Origin: Ferruginibacter sp.
GTDB lineage: Bacteria > Bacteroidota > Bacteroidia > Chitinophagales > Chitinophagaceae
Assembly: GCA_028288705.1 (NCBI GenBank)
Contig: JAQBNH010000011.1
Span: 1-64,000, forward strand
DNA length: 64,000 nucleotides
Direction of reading: 5' to 3'
Below are positions 52,310-61,366 of the stretch, piece by piece. Both the position numbers and the translations under genes were made by a program. A model generated the notes under the pieces. The model was given only the letters and a program-made list of their open reading frames with translations, was not told the origin of the DNA and did not search any database. Positions within the stretch are counted from its first letter, which is position 1. Each line of letters begins with the position of its first letter.

Positions 52310-55300
52310 CTATTTAGAAAGCGGAAGGGAGAAATAGAACGTAGAACCCTGATCTTTCTCACTTTCCACCCAAAGCTTTCCGTTGTGTAATAAAACGATT
52401 TCATTCACAATAAACAGACCAATCCCAAAACCCGGGAAGGTTTTTTCATCCTTACCCGATACGCGATAAAACCGTTCGAAGATTTTGTCCTGATCGCCAC
52501 TGGCGATGCCGATTCCGAAATCCTGCACGCCAACAACCACTTCTTCTCCCTGGATCGTTATGGATACATTCACTTTATCAGCCCTGGGAGAATATTTGAA
52601 CGCATTGGTAAATAAATTCAACAACACCTGCGACATCCGGTCCCGGTCGGCAAAGACAAGCGTTTCGGCTAAAGGTTCAAAATAAATCGTATGTGTTTGA
52701 GCCGCCGCGCGCATATCGAGGATCGTGTCACTGATCAGGCCATTCAGATTGAAAATTTCTTTATTCAATGGCAGCCGGCCGATCTCAATTTTCGTTACAT
52801 CGAGCAGGTCGGAAATCAGGTTGGTTAATTTGCTGATTTGTTTGTCGACGGTTTGCAACGAACTCATCAATAACATATCTGTAGAACTGGCATTCGCTTT
52901 CAGCAGTAACTGCACGTATCCTTTGATGGTGGTCACCGGAGTTTTTAATTCATGGTTAGCCATTTTGATGAAATCATTTTTCTGCTGTTCGTGTTTTTTG
53001 ATCTCATCAATATCGGTGCTGGTTCCCACCCACATGCGGATATTTCCTTCCGCGTCTTTTTGTGGTACCGCCCGGCTCAGTTGCCAGCGATACACGCCAT
53101 CATGTCTCCTGAACCGATGTTCCAGTAAAAAAGGCTGGCCGGTAACAACAGCGTTTGTCCAGCGGGAAATATTTTCTTCGTGGTCATCAGGATGAACAAT
53201 TTGCAGCCAGCCATGTTCCGTAAATTGTTCTGCAGTGAGCCCGGAATATTCATATACAGCTTTGTTGAAATAATTCAGGTTTCCATCAGGACCGCCCGTC
53301 CACACAAACTGGGGCATCGCATCCGCAAGAAAGCGGTACCGTTTTTCATTTTCCTGCAATTCGAGCAGCGCGATTTTTTTTGCCGTGATGTCCAGGATCG
53401 TTCCTGAAAAACGATGCGCCTGCTGTTCTTCATCATACAGCGCTTTTCCTTTGGCATGAATCCAGCGAGGCTGTTCATCTTCTTCGCCGGAAATGATCCG
53501 GTATTCAGCATCATATACAGAACCCATGGCAGGAGTAAATACCTGCTCCATTTGTGCCATAAGCAGGTGCTGATCTTCCTGATGAATTTTGCTCCTGATA
53601 GAAGCTTCGTTCACCTCCTCGTGTGGGTGAAAACCGAGTAGTTCTTTTCCAGCAGAATCGAGCGTGAACACTTTGGTCCTGGCATTATAATCCCAGGTGC
53701 CTAATTCGCTTGACAGCGCTGCGATACGCAACCTGCTTTCACTTTCTCTTAATTTATTTTCGAAAATAATGCGGTCGTTGATATTCATGCACGCACCAAT
53801 AAATCCTTCAAAGATCCCTTCAGGCGTGAATCGTGGCGCTGCATGGGCCGACACCCAAATGTATTCCCCGTCATGTCTTTTCAACCGGTACTCCAGGTGA
53901 AATTCCGTTTTATTTTTAAAGCCTTCATCCTGCGCACGAATGAACTTTTCATAGTCGTCGGGATGGAGGCCCTCTTTCCATCCTGTTCCTGTTTCCTGTT
54001 CAAGCGTACGCCCACGGAATTTCAGCCAGGCCTTATTGAAAAAGATACGGTTCTGATCACGGGTTGCTACCCAGATGAAAACGGGCGCGGTATCGGCAAC
54101 GATCTTGAACCGTTTTTCACTTTCTTCAATTTGCTGCTGCTGAAGTTTTGCAGTGGTGATATCCCTGATCGTGCCAATCAATTTTCGCGGCTCCTCGTCC
54201 TGGTAAAATAGTTTTCCTTTTACCTGGATCCAATGCGGCGAACCATCAGGCCACAGAATTTTTAATTCATAATCCAGTCTCCCCGTTTCGAAGGCGACTT
54301 TAAAGGCCTCGGCCCTGATTGGTAACATCTCCGGTTGCATACTTTCAACAAAGACCTGGTGATTTTCAGTCATCAGGCCGGGGCGGCCGAAAATGGCAGC
54401 ATAGCGTGCTGAATATTCAAGCTTATCATTGGGAATATCCCATTCATACACGCCCAATTCGCTGGCCTCTATAATGATATTTAATTTTTCCCGGTCCTGT
54501 TCTGCCAGTTCCCGCCTGCGCTTATCTTCAGTGATATCGCGGATCGTGCCCAGCATACGCAGTGGCTTTTTATCTTCATCAAAAATCACTCTTCCTTCCG
54601 TTTTTATCCAGTGCTCCTGCTGATCCGGATGAATAATCCGTGCTTCATAATTATAGATGCCGGTTTCCAGAGCTCGGGCAAATGCCGGCTCCACGATATT
54701 GATGCGGTCGTTTGGCTCCACGGCATCGCGTAGCTGCTGATGCGTCATTACATCCAGTTCATCCCTTCCAAAGATCTTTGCCAAACGCGGCGAATGAATG
54801 ATCGACGGATTTTGCAGGTTTAGGTCCCAGGTTGCCAGGTCCGTTCCTTCTGCGGCTAAGCGTAACCGTTCCTCTGCATCTTTCGTGTAATTTCGGGAGA
54901 TGATCAGGCTTGTAACTTCATTTGCTACTACCATCACCCGGTTCAGGTCACCATTCTGGTCGCGGAAGGGATGATAGACAAAATTAAAATAGGCTTTCTC
55001 TATTTTTCCAAACCGGTTTAGCGGAACTTCAAACTCATTACCATTAACAGGGATGCCCGTTTTTAATACGCGCTGAAGAAGGCTGTCGATGGTATCTCTT
55101 ACTTCCGGGAGGCCTTCGTACAACGACTTGCCAACAAAGTCTTTTTCCTCTTTACCAATCAGGTGGAGATAGGCTTCATTAGCCATTTCAACGATCATGT
55201 TTTCGCCGCGAAGCACCGTAATACCCACGGGCGCCTGCATCATGATGTTGTAAAAATCCTGGCGGGTATTTTCAGCCTTGGCGAGTTGGTTTACTGCAGC

Positions 55301-55783
55301 AGTGGTTTCTACGCAGGTGACCAGTATCCCGAGTGTTTCGCCTGTTTCTTCATTGATAGGGCTATAGCTGAAGGTCCAGTAAACATCTTCCAGCGAACCA
55401 TTTCTAAAAATGGGCAGCAGCCAGTTTTCATTCCAGTAAGCTTCACCACCCGCCATAATATCGTTCAGCATCGGGGAGATATCCGGCCATATTTCCGGCC
55501 ACGCATCTGCACCTTTTTCTCCCAGGATAGATGGATGTTTACCGTCATTACCAAGGCTTGGGCGATAGGCATCATTATAAAAACAGATAGCTTCTTTCCC
55601 CCAAAAAATGAACATGGGAAATTTGGAGTTGAGGATCAGGCTCACGGTTGTACGCAACACTGCCGGCCATGTCGATGGTTCGCCAACGGTGCTGGCAGAC
55701 CAATCTTTGAGGCGCATCAATTCACCCATTTCGCCGCCGCCTTTTAAAAAATGTAGATTATTCTGAGACGATACTGATTTCAT
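52310..55783 (-). CDS. Large multi-PAS sensor histidine kinase
   Basis: This is a 1157-residue soluble kinase, with no membrane helix after the chosen start. The N-terminus, GGGEMGELMRLKDWSASTVG, leads a first PAS-like domain. At least six PAS/PAC modules follow, each closing with an RWIQVKG- or HWIQ-type PAC block and IGTIRDIT. HisKA is FIKMANHELKTPVTTIKGY; HATPase_c has NLFTNAFKYSPR, DFGIGIASGDQDKIFERFYRV and GFGIGLFIVNEIV. It pairs with the receiver gene 6 nt downstream. The signal is unknown. The start at 55783 is preferred over a hydrophobic 34-codon upstream extension. Confidence 0.88.
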   Translation of the reverse strand: MKSVSSQNNLHFLKGGGEMGELMRLKDWSASTVGEPSTWPAVLRTTVSLILNSKFPMFIFWGKEAICFYNDAYRPSLGNDGKHPSILGEKGADAWPEIWPDISPMLNDIMAGGEAYWNENWLLPIFRNGSLEDVYWTFSYSPINEETGETLGILVTCVETTAAVNQLAKAENTRQDFYNIMMQAPVGITVLRGENMIVEMANEAYLHLIGKEEKDFVGKSLYEGLPEVRDTIDSLLQRVLKTGIPVNGNEFEVPLNRFGKIEKAYFNFVYHPFRDQNGDLNRVMVVANEVTSLIISRNYTKDAEERLRLAAEGTDLATWDLNLQNPSIIHSPRLAKIFGRDELDVMTHQQLRDAVEPNDRINIVEPAFARALETGIYNYEARIIHPDQQEHWIKTEGRVIFDEDKKPLRMLGTIRDITEDKRRRELAEQDREKLNIIIEASELGVYEWDIPNDKLEYSARYAAIFGRPGLMTENHQVFVESMQPEMLPIRAEAFKVAFETGRLDYELKILWPDGSPHWIQVKGKLFYQDEEPRKLIGTIRDITTAKLQQQQIEESEKRFKIVADTAPVFIWVATRDQNRIFFNKAWLKFRGRTLEQETGTGWKEGLHPDDYEKFIRAQDEGFKNKTEFHLEYRLKRHDGEYIWVSAHAAPRFTPEGIFEGFIGACMNINDRIIFENKLRESESRLRIAALSSELGTWDYNARTKVFTLDSAGKELLGFHPHEEVNEASIRSKIHQEDQHLLMAQMEQVFTPAMGSVYDAEYRIISGEEDEQPRWIHAKGKALYDEEQQAHRFSGTILDITAKKIALLELQENEKRYRFLADAMPQFVWTGGPDGNLNYFNKAVYEYSGLTAEQFTEHGWLQIVHPDDHEENISRWTNAVVTGQPFLLEHRFRRHDGVYRWQLSRAVPQKDAEGNIRMWVGTSTDIDEIKKHEQQKNDFIKMANHELKTPVTTIKGYVQLLLKANASSTDMLLMSSLQTVDKQISKLTNLISDLLDVTKIEIGRLPLNKEIFNLNGLISDTILDMRAAAQTHTIYFEPLAETLVFADRDRMSQVLLNLFTNAFKYSPRADKVNVSITIQGEEVVVGVQDFGIGIASGDQDKIFERFYRVSGKDEKTFPGFGIGLFIVNEIVLLHNGKLWVESEKDQGSTFYFSLPLSK

Positions 55784-55900
55784 GTAGACAGACCCCGGTA
55801 TTTTGAAAGAAAATAATGCATAAATATAAATCAAGATAGCCGATAAACGTTGCGCGGTCCGGAATAGCAGGATGTTAACAGGCAACCGGCAAATTTCCGC

Positions 55901-55908
55901 TATTTTTG
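55901..55908 (+). promoter_or_regulatory. Bacteroidota -7 promoter element for rnpB
   Basis: TATTTTTG is an exact TAnnTTTG match ending 6 nt before the predicted 5' end of RNase P RNA, the expected spacing. Confidence 0.6.
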
Positions 55909-55914
55909 CGGCTC

Positions 55915-56321
55915 TATCAGCCGGCTATCGTTCTTCCATTTCGGTGGAGGGAAGGAAAGTCCGGACAGCAAAGGGCAATACACCGGTTAAGCGCCGGCGT
56001 TGTATTTTTTACAACAGAGAAAGTGCCACAGAAAATAACCGTCACAGCATTCCTGCGGTGATAAGGGTGAAAACGTGAGGTAAGAGCTCACGGTAGACGC
56101 TGGTAACAGTCTCTATGGGTAAACCTTGTATGCTGTAATGCCATGTAAATCCGGGTTGGGCAGGCAACTGCCCGGTAAGCGGCCCGTTTAAGATCTCCTG
56201 CTTCTTGCAGGAACATCCGGAAGGGTAGGCAGCAAGATTGTAACAGTAATGTTGCAGCAAGATAAATGATGGCCGTTCCGGCATTCGTGCCGGGATAACA
56301 GAATCCGGCTTATGGCTGATA
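55915..56321 (+). ncRNA. rnpB: RNase P RNA (bacterial type A)
   Basis: This is the catalytic RNA that matures tRNA 5' ends. The conserved GGAGGGAAGGAAAGTCCGGA lies near 55947-55966 and ACAGAATCCGGCTTAT near the 3' end. The P1 stem closes by TATCAGCC (55915-55922) with GGCTGATA (56314-56321), which fixes both ends. A promoter element sits directly upstream. Length of about 407 nt is normal for a Bacteroidota type A RNA. No protein is encoded in this interval. Confidence 0.95.
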
Positions 56322-56357
56322 GAATTTTTTCTGCTTATTTTCCGATGATATTTGCGG

Positions 56358-56954
56358 CTAACGGTAACCGTGAAAAATCGTTTCTTTAACTCCCGGCCAG
56401 TCTTGTACGATAAAACTAAAATAAACTGAATCCCGTACGGAGCCGTCTTCGTTGATCATGTGGTTGCGTAATATTCCTTCCTGCACCGCGCCGATTTTTT
56501 TCATTGCAGTTTGGGAGCGCAGGTTCAAAAGACTTGTCTTGAGTTCGATCCTGTTCAACAGTAACGTTTCAAATCCATAGCTGAGTAACAGATATTTCGC
56601 ATTGCGGTTGAGGCCGGTGCGCTGCAGTTCGGGATGATAAAATGTCCAGCCGATCTCTAAACGCCTGTGTTCAAAACTGATATTTCCGAAACGTGTGCAG
56701 CCGCCATAACGGTTATGTTGCTTATCAAAAATCGCAAAAGGGTAGGCTGCGCCATTTTTTCTTTCTGCTAATGCCTGGTCGAAATATTTCCTAAAATCAG
56801 CTTCACTGCTAATTTTCACAGAAGTGAATTCCCAGAGTTGCGTATGTTTTGCGATTGGCAATAATTCCCCGAAATGCTTTTCCTGTAGAGGTTCCAGGCG
56901 TGCACGATCATTTTCTAATATATGTTCTTCGGTAAAAAATTTGCTATAATCCAT
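56358..56954 (-). CDS. GNAT-family N-acetyltransferase
   Basis: This 198-residue RimJ/RimL-type GNAT protein has the opening ENDRARLEPLQEKHFGELLPIA, then GCTRFGNISFEHRRLEIGWTFYHPELQRTGLNRNAKYLLLSYGFE (acetyl-CoA region), and NLRSQTAMKKIGAVQEGILRNH. This last block is characteristic of enzymes that acetylate N-termini or small amines. Its start overlaps the end of the Nudix gene by 11 nt, so it is the distal gene of the udp-dapF-corA-Nudix-GNAT run. Acceptor substrate is unknown. Confidence 0.85.
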   Translation of the reverse strand: MDYSKFFTEEHILENDRARLEPLQEKHFGELLPIAKHTQLWEFTSVKISSEADFRKYFDQALAERKNGAAYPFAIFDKQHNRYGGCTRFGNISFEHRRLEIGWTFYHPELQRTGLNRNAKYLLLSYGFETLLLNRIELKTSLLNLRSQTAMKKIGAVQEGILRNHMINEDGSVRDSVYFSFIVQDWPGVKETIFHGYR

Positions 56955-57411
56955 TTGTTTGTTTTATTATCCTGGCCACATATTTATCAATGGGAAGTGT
57001 AACCGATGCCTCAGAAAATTTCTCCCATTCAATAAACCGGAATGTTTCTGTCTCCCCGGTTTCTTCATACATCTTTAATTCACGCGCATCAAAATCAAAG
57101 GCTGTTGTCCGCAGAGAGACAGTGATTGGCGCCAGTGGACGCACTACATAATATATCGATAAAATCTGGTGGGCTTTGTTGAACGCACTTTCCTGGAAAA
57201 AATCTGTTGTGTAAAAATGCCTGATGACTTCCACCGGCAGGTTCATCTCTTCCATGAATTCGCGCTTTAAGCAATCGATTGTTCCTTCACCAAATTCCAA
57301 ACCGCCGCCACAGAACTTCGTGATATAAGCCCCGCGGATAAATTCATCACTCACTAAAATTTCTTTCCGGTCATTGATAAGGATGCCATATACCCGAATA
57401 TTAAACATCAT
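56944..57411 (-). CDS. Nudix hydrolase
   Basis: The protein has 155 residues from the chosen start. The Nudix box reads GGLEFGEGTIDCLKREFMEE followed by MNL, meeting G-x5-E-x7-R-E-x2-E-E. The family hydrolyses nucleoside diphosphates linked to other groups; which one here is unclear. The start at 57411 (MMFNIRVYG) overlaps the corA stop in an ATGA arrangement; an upstream extension within corA is less likely. It is between corA and the GNAT gene. Confidence 0.87.
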   Translation of the reverse strand: MMFNIRVYGILINDRKEILVSDEFIRGAYITKFCGGGLEFGEGTIDCLKREFMEEMNLPVEVIRHFYTTDFFQESAFNKAHQILSIYYVVRPLAPITVSLRTTAFDFDARELKMYEETGETETFRFIEWEKFSEASVTLPIDKYVARIIKQTNGL

Positions 57412-58349
57412 GATCTTTTTACGCGACGAAAATAATTGAAAGTAGCATAAGCGAGAATCAACAAACACACAGAAACGGGGATCCAGAAGGCATATGGAGA
57501 ATGCTGGAAAGGTAGCGGTACGTTCATCCCGTAAATACTCGCGAGCAAAACCGGGATGCTTAAAAAGATGGTAAGTGTTGTTAAACGTTTCAATACCTCG
57601 TTCTGGTTATTGCTGATGATACTGGCGAACGCATCCAGCGTGCTGCTCAAAATATTCGTGTAAGTATTGGCAGTTTCCAGGGCCTGAGACGTTTCGATAA
57701 TTAAATCATCCAGGAAATCTTTTTCGTCTTCATTCAGGTTGAGGAAGTTTGTCCGGGCCATTTTCATCATGAGCAGTTCGTTGCTGCGCAAAGCCGTAAC
57801 GAAATAAACCAGGCTTTTCTGAATCCGCATCAGCTGTAATAATTCTTCGTTCCTGTTGGCATCGTACAGCTTTTGCTCCAGTGCGTTGCGGCGCTGGTTG
57901 ATCTCTTTCAAATGTTCCTGGAAGTTCATCGTGATCTTTTCAAAGATCTTCAGCACCATCATATTTTTTTTGTCGGGGTGGCGGTTTTGAAAACTGTTCA
58001 GGAATTTTTTGATGGCTTCGTTTTCGAAAGAATTCACGGTAACGATCTGCCCTGTTGTAAGAATAATACAGATGGGAATGGTGATATAAAACGCATCACT
58101 TTCATTAAAGGAGTTGTTTTCTGTGGGTGTTTTTATCACGATCAGTTTAACGCCGTCTTCCGTTTCATAGCGGCTGCGTTCGTCAATATCGAGCGAATCC
58201 TTTAAAAAATCTATCGGGATTTCCAGTGCGGTACTCAGTTCGGTAAATTCTTCCTGTTTCAATGGTGGCAATACATTCACCCAGCTTCCGGCAGTAGGTT
58301 TGTCGATCGCGATAGTCTGGTGTTCTACAATTTTAAAATACTGGATCAT
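57408..58349 (-). CDS. corA: CorA-family magnesium/divalent-cation transporter
   Basis: This 313-residue protein has a large cytoplasmic N-terminal domain with long helices (QEHLKEINQRRNALEQKLYDANRNEELLQLMRIQ) and two C-terminal membrane helices. The signature Y-G-M-N-V-P-L-P lies at the end of the first. That GMN motif is the selectivity filter of CorA channels for Mg2+. The final RRVKRS basic tail is typical. It is coupled to the Nudix gene by a 4-nt overlap and follows dapF by 24 nt. Confidence 0.92.
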   Translation of the reverse strand: MIQYFKIVEHQTIAIDKPTAGSWVNVLPPLKQEEFTELSTALEIPIDFLKDSLDIDERSRYETEDGVKLIVIKTPTENNSFNESDAFYITIPICIILTTGQIVTVNSFENEAIKKFLNSFQNRHPDKKNMMVLKIFEKITMNFQEHLKEINQRRNALEQKLYDANRNEELLQLMRIQKSLVYFVTALRSNELLMMKMARTNFLNLNEDEKDFLDDLIIETSQALETANTYTNILSSTLDAFASIISNNQNEVLKRLTTLTIFLSIPVLLASIYGMNVPLPFQHSPYAFWIPVSVCLLILAYATFNYFRRVKRS

Positions 58350-58373
58350 GGATATTGTCTTAATTGCTGAGCA

Positions 58374-59153
58374 TTATTTGAGATCAATTTCTCCTTTAAA
58401 CACGAGTTCTGCAGGACCGCATAACCAGATATTTTCAAAATTATTGTCGTCTGTCTTGGTATATTCTACGCTTAAATTTCCACCGGGAGTTTTTACTTCC
58501 ACGCGGTTAAATCCTTTTGAATTATGCGCGCTCATCAACGCGGCCGCTGTTACCCCCGTGCCGCAACTTAATGTTTCATCTTCCACACCACGCTCATAAG
58601 TACGCACGTAGATCGAATCTTCGCCCGTGCCTTCCACAAAATTTACATTGATGCCTTTCTCTGCATATTGTTTACCATAACGGATGTCGCGGCCGGATGC
58701 GACAACATCTACATTTTCTATGTCTGTTACATATTTTACAAAATGTGGTGAACCCGTATTGAGCACGGCATAGGAGGGATGCTCATCCACTTCGTTCACG
58801 TCGATCATTTTTAACCGGATGATGTTATTGTCGATCTCCGCTTCATGTAAACCGTCTACCGCACAAAACCGATAGGTGTATTTGTGAATGCCCATGTGAA
58901 AAGCAAATTTCACCATACAGCGGCCACCATTGCCGCACATCGTGCTAGGGTTTCCATCTGCATTAAAATAGATCATTTCAAAATCGTATCCTTCTTTGTT
59001 GTTTAGCAGCATCAACCCGTCAGCGCCAATTCCGAAACGACGATCGCATAATTTCTTCACTTTTTTTGGCTGAAGGTTGTCAAACTCGCCACTGCGGTTG
59101 TCAAAGATTACGAAATCATTTCCCGTGCCCTGGTATTTATAAAATATTGCCAT
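58374..59153 (-). CDS. dapF: Diaminopimelate epimerase
   Basis: This 259-residue enzyme interconverts LL- and meso-diaminopimelate for lysine and peptidoglycan synthesis. Both catalytic cysteines are visible: C73 in MCGNGGRC and C197 in SCGTGVTAAA. The N-terminal FYKYQGTGNDFVIFDN and NADGNPS fit the family. It starts 17 nt after the stop of the upstream nucleoside phosphorylase gene, so they are cotranscribed, although the pathways are unrelated. Confidence 0.95.
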   Translation of the reverse strand: MAIFYKYQGTGNDFVIFDNRSGEFDNLQPKKVKKLCDRRFGIGADGLMLLNNKEGYDFEMIYFNADGNPSTMCGNGGRCMVKFAFHMGIHKYTYRFCAVDGLHEAEIDNNIIRLKMIDVNEVDEHPSYAVLNTGSPHFVKYVTDIENVDVVASGRDIRYGKQYAEKGINVNFVEGTGEDSIYVRTYERGVEDETLSCGTGVTAAALMSAHNSKGFNRVEVKTPGGNLSVEYTKTDDNNFENIWLCGPAELVFKGEIDLK

Positions 59154-59170
59154 TGATCGTTACTTGGTTG

Positions 59171-60049
59171 TTAGATGTTGTCTGCGATTGTTTCTAAAGT
59201 TTTAACGATCAGCTTTTCCACTGCTGCGCCTCCATCTTTACTGAATTCTTTCGATATCCTGTTGGCAACGATCGCACTTAACGAAAGGCAATGGTGTCCA
59301 AGGATCTTTCCCATTCCGTAAATGGCGGATGTTTCCATTTCGAAATTACTGATACGGTGCGACCCAAAACTAAAACTTGTGAGGCGATCGATCAACTGTG
59401 GGCTCGTTAATCCCATGCGCAGAACGCGGCCCTGCGGACCGTAAAACCCCGGGCAGGTGACCGTGATACCCTGGTGAAAATCGTGCACAAATTCTTTCAG
59501 CAGGCTTACGCTCGCACTGCTGATATAAGGTGCAGAAATACCTTGTTGTAATTGCGTATGTGTGTCGAACGCCTGGAGTATTTGTTTGTCTTCGTCGTTG
59601 CTTTCGTGCGTATAAAAATTGAGCAGGTTGTCTAGTCCAAGCCCGTGCGTACTCGCAACAAAACTATCTACAGGAAATTCTCTTTGTAATGAACCACAGG
59701 TTCCAACGCGGATAATGTTTAACGACGTTAGATTTTCCCTGATGGTGCGCGTTTCGAAATCAATATTTACGAGCGCATCGAGTTCATTTAGTACGATATC
59801 AATATTATCCGGGCCGATGCCTGTGCTCGTAACAGAAATTCGTTTTTTGTTCAGGTAACCGGTATGGGTTACAAATTCCCGGTGATTATTTTTTATTTCG
59901 ATGCTGTCAAAATGCTTACTGACTTCCTTCACACGATCCGGGTCGCCGACGGTTATAATGGTGTTGGCAATTTCTTCGGGCCGGCAGTTTACGTGGTATA
60001 TGGCGCCGCGATCGTTGATGATCAGTTCAGATGGAGCAATGCTGTTCAT
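59171..60049 (-). CDS. Nucleoside (uridine-type) phosphorylase
   Basis: This 292-residue protein of the PNP/UDP family has phosphate- and sugar-binding blocks ITVGDPDRVKEVSKHFD, TSTGIGPDNIDIVLNELDALVNID and IIRVGTCGSLQREFPVDSFVAS, and late NFEMETSAIYGMGKILGH, where the Glu contacts ribose. The FYGPQGR segment suggests uridine as substrate, but this is inference. It is the first gene of the run that continues with dapF and corA. The start at 60049 lacks a clear -7 element on the minus strand. Confidence 0.85.
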   Translation of the reverse strand: MNSIAPSELIINDRGAIYHVNCRPEEIANTIITVGDPDRVKEVSKHFDSIEIKNNHREFVTHTGYLNKKRISVTSTGIGPDNIDIVLNELDALVNIDFETRTIRENLTSLNIIRVGTCGSLQREFPVDSFVASTHGLGLDNLLNFYTHESNDEDKQILQAFDTHTQLQQGISAPYISSASVSLLKEFVHDFHQGITVTCPGFYGPQGRVLRMGLTSPQLIDRLTSFSFGSHRISNFEMETSAIYGMGKILGHHCLSLSAIVANRISKEFSKDGGAAVEKLIVKTLETIADNI

Positions 60050-60090
60050 TCGTATCTAATTTAAATAAATTGGTTGTCGGGTTGAGTGAA

Positions 60091-60123
60091 TTTGAAATTA
60101 TGGCTAAAAATACCCTATTTTTG
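60091..60123 (+). promoter_or_regulatory. Bacteroidota promoter upstream of tRNA-Cys
   Basis: TTTG (60091-60094), 21 bp, then TATTTTTG (60116-60123) match the -33 and -7 consensus with correct spacing, giving a start near 60128, about 45 nt before the tRNA. Confidence 0.55.
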
Positions 60124-60130
60124 CAACACT

Positions 60131-60161
60131 AAAAATCAACCTCCGATAAAGGTTGATTTTT
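60131..60161. terminator. Perfect 12-bp hairpin between tRNA promoter and tRNA-Cys
   Basis: AAAAATCAACCT and AGGTTGATTTTT flank a 7-nt loop. It looks like a bidirectional terminator for minus-strand transcription arriving from the VOC gene, but it also lies just after the predicted tRNA transcription start, so it may instead be the tRNA leader. Confidence 0.5.
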
Positions 60162-60172
60162 AAATAAAATAC

Positions 60173-60243
60173 GGTCCTTTGGCCGAGTGGCTAGGCAAAG
60201 CTCTGCAAAAGCTTCTACAGCGGTTCGAATCCGCTAGGGACCT
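60173..60243 (+). tRNA. tRNA-Cys (anticodon GCA)
   Basis: This is a 71-nt cloverleaf. The acceptor stem is GGTCCTT with AGGGACC (one G-T pair), the D arm is GCCGAGTGGCTAGGC, the anticodon loop CTGCAAA gives GCA, and the T arm is GCGGTTCGAATCCGC. The discriminator is T, as expected for cysteine, and CCA is not encoded. A strong terminator starts 3 nt later, so it is a single-tRNA transcript. Confidence 0.95.
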
Positions 60244-60245
60244 CG

Positions 60246-60278
60246 AAAGGGATCATCGAAAAGATGGTCCCTTTTTTT
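60246..60278 (+). terminator. Terminator after tRNA-Cys
   Basis: AAGGGATCATC-gaaaa-GATGGTCCCTT pairs with one wobble and is followed by a T-run. Confidence 0.85.
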
Positions 60279-60350
60279 GTGATCATCCGGGGAATTTATC
60301 TGCCATGTTTTTGGTGAGGTTCGTCAGCTATGTATCGGCCAACACAGTTT

Positions 60351-60701
60351 TTATTGCACGAAATGCCAGCATACGCCAGCCATATCAATTACGTTTAGTT
60401 CGAGGCCATAAGGTTGTTGCAGCAGTGCACTGATTTTCACGCCATATTTTCCCGGAAGATCTTTCTGTAGTATTTGCTCACGTAAGGATTTTACATCATC
60501 AGTTTTTACGCTCAGCATAAAGTTTTCGGCAAAAAATTGCTCATCGTATTTCTGCAGAATAAACCGGCATTCCCCAAACACGAAACCTGTGTAGTCCCCT
60601 GCATCCCAGCTGACCAGGAAACCCAATTCCTGGAAAAACTGCTTTGCCTTTTCAAAATCTTTTCCCGAAGGAACGAATGGTTCGAGTGATAAAAATTTCA
60701 T
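60351..60701 (-). CDS. VOC-superfamily (glyoxalase/bleomycin-resistance-like) protein
   Basis: This is a 116-residue protein of two beta-alpha-beta-beta-beta modules. FLSLEPFVPSGKDFEKAKQFFQELGFLVSWDAG opens the first, and FMLSVKTDDVKSLREQILQK with GLELNVIDMAGVCWHFVQ forms the second. Proteins of this size dimerise and often bind metal, but the usual glyoxalase metal residues are not obvious. Substrate is unknown. It is a single gene with its stop some 70 nt from the tRNA terminator. Confidence 0.82.
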   Translation of the reverse strand: MKFLSLEPFVPSGKDFEKAKQFFQELGFLVSWDAGDYTGFVFGECRFILQKYDEQFFAENFMLSVKTDDVKSLREQILQKDLPGKYGVKISALLQQPYGLELNVIDMAGVCWHFVQ

Positions 60702-60905
60702 GTTTGAAATTGTCAGGTTGAAAAGTTAAGTAAAAATGTGGCTCAAGTGTTGGTTGAGACAAACATTCAAAATAGCAGCGTGTGGTTTTTCTTCTGAGCA
60801 ACCCGGGTTTTCCTTTTCCTGCGCTTCAATTATTGATTTGCTTTGCTAAATATCTTTTCAAAAAAACTATTGAGTTTCACAGATCAGGCTGGTAAAATCA
60901 ACGGA

Positions 60906-61366
60906 ATGGCTAATACTTACTCCCAGATATATTTGCATTTTGTATATCTGTAAAATTCCGGGAGGCATTGATACCAGCCGCGCATAAGGACGAATTGCAA
61001 AGATATATGACAGCTCTGGTTCAAAACAGGCGAGCGAAAATGTTAGCAATAAGTTGTATGCCCGATCATGTTCATTTTTTCGTTGGATTTCGTCCTGTAT
61101 TGTCTATTTCAGATTTCGTCAAAGAGATAAAGGTCGAATCCGGAGAGTTTGTTCGCGCTAAAAGCTGGTTAAAGAGAAAATTTAATTGGCAGGAAGGCTA
61201 CGGAGTCTTTTCCTATTCGCACTCAGAAATCGACAAGGTCATCAGGTACATTAATAACCAGGAAGAGCACCATAAAAAAGTGAAATTTAAGGAGGAGTAT
61301 AAAATGTTCCTGAAAAAATTTGATGTGTCGTTTGACGATACGTATTTATTTGAATTCTTTGATTGA
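60906..61366 (+). pseudogene. IS200/RAYT-like transposase inactivated by a 1-nt deletion
   Basis: ATG 60906 opens MANTYSQIYLHFVYL then stops. From about 60952 a different frame continues KFREALIPAAHKDELQRY through the HUH motif MPDHVHFFVG and the helix YGVFSYSHSEIDKVIRYINNQEEHHKK to the stop at 61366. Joining the two frames needs one inserted base in GTATAT.CTGTAAAATTC (about 60946-60951), giving the expected IS200-family N-terminus. The frame from 60968 begins only with TTG and lacks the first conserved strand. The HUH His pair and the rest are otherwise intact. Its 3' end is the first unit of the tandem repeats that follow. Confidence 0.8.

Noticed and set aside
60968-61366. Intact 132-codon transposase
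   Set aside because: Starts at TTG without the conserved first strand; the missing N-terminus is present in another frame upstream, so it is a frameshifted pseudogene.
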